A stretch of DNA of 22,103 bases. Origin: an uncultured Eubacterium sp. Its GTDB lineage: Bacteria > Bacillota > Clostridia > Lachnospirales > Lachnospiraceae. The position numbers and the translations under genes were made by a program. Each line of letters opens with the position of its first letter. The first letter of the stretch is position 1. The notes beneath the pieces are model-generated. The model had not been told where the DNA came from. It did no database searches and saw only the letters and a program-made list of their open reading frames with translations. Of this stretch, positions 21,081 through 22,103 are shown piece after piece. Where the stretch lies: NCBI GenBank assembly GCA_934317205.1, contig CAKREL010000033.1:1-22103 (forward strand), read 5' to 3'.

Positions 21081-21965
21081 ATGGATATTAATTATGAACT
21101 TTACAAAGTATTTTTTTATGTGGCACAGTCCTTAAGTTTTTCAGAAGCCAGCAAACACCTTTACATTTCACAATCTGCTGTCAGTCAGTCTATCAAGACA
21201 TTAGAGCGCAAACTTGGACAGCCGCTTTTTATCCGCAGCACTAAAAAAGTACAGCTTACTCCGGCAGGACAGCTCCTGTTAAAGCACATTGAACCTGCAA
21301 TGAACCTGATCCGTCGTGGAGAAAATCAGCTTTTTGACAGCCAGGGACTCGGTCTGGGACAGCTTCACATCGGAGCCAGTGATACAATCTGCCGTTACTT
21401 TCTTGTTCCATTTTTTCGAAAATTTCATCAGCAGTATCCAAATGTACCAATCAAAGTTACAAACGCAACCTCTTTGAACTGCGTGGATCTGTTGGAACAG
21501 GGTAAAGTAGATCTGATCATTACAAATGCGCCGAACACTCGCTTAAATCAATCTTATATCCGAAAAACAGTCTGCGAATTTCGGGACGTATTTGTAGCTA
21601 ATCCAACTTACTTTCCTATGAAATCAAAAGTACTTCGCCTGGCAGAGCTTTCCGGATATCCGCTGATTACACTGGAACGGCATTGTACCACCTGCGAATT
21701 TCTGCATAATCTGTTTTTGCAGCATCAGTTGGAACTTGTACCGGACATTGAACTTTCTAGTAATGATCTGCTGATTGATTTTGCAAGAATTGGACTTGGA
21801 ATTGCCTGTGTGCCAGACTATTGTGTCCGGGAAGGCAATGAGGATTTGGAGATTATTGAAACGAAAGAAACGATGCCGGCACGACAGATCGTAGCATCCG
21901 TCAATCCGACATTGCCAATAAATGCACCGACGGAGGCATTTCTGGATTTGTTGCCGACTCTGTAA
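21081..21965 (+). CDS. LysR-family transcriptional regulator
   Basis: A 294-residue LysR regulator. The N-terminal winged helix-turn-helix (1-62) reads LYKVFFYVAQSLSFSEASKHL, SQSAVSQSIKTLERKLG and PLFIRSTKKVQLTPAG, typical of the family. Residues 90-290 form the effector-binding domain, with LGQLHIGASDTICRYFLVPF, KVDLIITNAPN and SNDLLIDFARIGLGIACVPDY. The last resembles CysL/CbbR-type members, but the effector cannot be read from the sequence. GGGAGA lies eight bases before the ATG. It is divergent from purL with 216 bases between the start codons. LysR proteins often control the divergent gene, but purL is an unusual partner, so autoregulation or a distant target is just as likely. Confidence 0.93.
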   Translation: MDINYELYKVFFYVAQSLSFSEASKHLYISQSAVSQSIKTLERKLGQPLFIRSTKKVQLTPAGQLLLKHIEPAMNLIRRGENQLFDSQGLGLGQLHIGASDTICRYFLVPFFRKFHQQYPNVPIKVTNATSLNCVDLLEQGKVDLIITNAPNTRLNQSYIRKTVCEFRDVFVANPTYFPMKSKVLRLAELSGYPLITLERHCTTCEFLHNLFLQHQLELVPDIELSSNDLLIDFARIGLGIACVPDYCVREGNEDLEIIETKETMPARQIVASVNPTLPINAPTEAFLDLLPTL

Positions 21966-21980
21966 ATTCAAGTTTGTCAT

Positions 21981-22103
21981 TTAAGGAACAAGATGGAAAA
22001 ACTCCAATGCAGGCACGATGGATTTTCTATCTTCGCTGCGCCGCTTATCTCCGACCGCTTCCGCGAACTCACCAACAGCAAAAACAGCTGTTGGTTCAAA
22101 CAC
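21981..22103 (-). other. Open minus-strand frame or extragenic repeat cut by the window edge
   Basis: Downstream of the LysR gene the DNA becomes GC-richer than its neighbours. On the minus strand 40 codons are open from the window edge to a TAA at 21981-21983, including AVGEFAEAVGDKRRSEDR. It could be the C-terminal end of a gene lying off the edge, or one of the dispersed intergenic elements common in these genomes. A hairpin ACCAACAGC/GCTGTTGGT (22071-22079 with 22087-22095) lies in it, which argues for a repeat or terminator rather than coding sequence. Confidence 0.3.

Overview
The window looks like a chromosomal segment of a low-GC Gram-positive gut anaerobe, most likely a Lachnospiraceae (Clostridia). 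The reasons are AT-rich intergenic DNA, strong AGGAG-type ribosome binding sites, consensus sigma-A promoters, a single-chain 1268-residue PurL, a PadR gene next to small HAAS-like membrane proteins, and a fructose PTS operon that carries its own ptsH and ptsI. This assignment is inference; the window contains no rRNA or other marker gene.

Layout from left to right. (1) 1-141: a tRNA-Val cut by the window edge, with its promoter, on the minus strand. (2) 258-2185: a short prephenate dehydratase-fold protein without an ACT domain, divergent from a class I aminotransferase. (3) 2215-3279: a long hairpin that covers the ribosome binding site of a YwaF-type membrane protein, then a small two-helix membrane protein on the opposite strand. 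(4) 3466-3839: a gene-poor stretch with a candidate small RNA whose two hairpin loops carry UCCC, an opposing promoter and an orphan 53-codon frame. (5) 3893-5534: a PadR regulator, two paralogous HAAS-like single-helix membrane proteins and a secreted protein, forming one operon of unknown purpose that ends in a strong bidirectional terminator. (6) 5613-7311: iscS-iscU on the minus strand. (7) 7347-7738: palindromes, the terminator of the next operon, and a four-hairpin element of about 165 bases.

(8) 7751-13691 is a complete fructose operon read leftwards: fruK, fruA (EIIA-EIIB-EIIC), ptsH, ptsI and a DeoR-family regulator. PEP phosphate would pass from enzyme I to HPr to FruA, giving fructose 1-phosphate, which FruK converts to fructose 1,6-bisphosphate. 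The DeoR protein probably senses the pathway and binds 10-bp-phased repeats over the fruK promoter. A terminator lies between ptsH and ptsI. HPr has Lys where the regulatory Ser46 would be.

(9) 13700-16992: a lipoprotein solute-binding protein overlapping a hybrid histidine kinase, with a structured leader and no DNA-binding response regulator nearby. (10) 17058-21965: purL, divergent from a LysR regulator. (11) 21966-22103: a probable extragenic repeat or the 3' end of a minus-strand gene cut by the edge.

The best candidates for undescribed biology are the PadR/HAAS-pair/secreted-protein operon, the UCCC-loop small RNA beside it, and the multi-hairpin element at 7575-7738. All functional statements are from reading the sequence; no database search was run.
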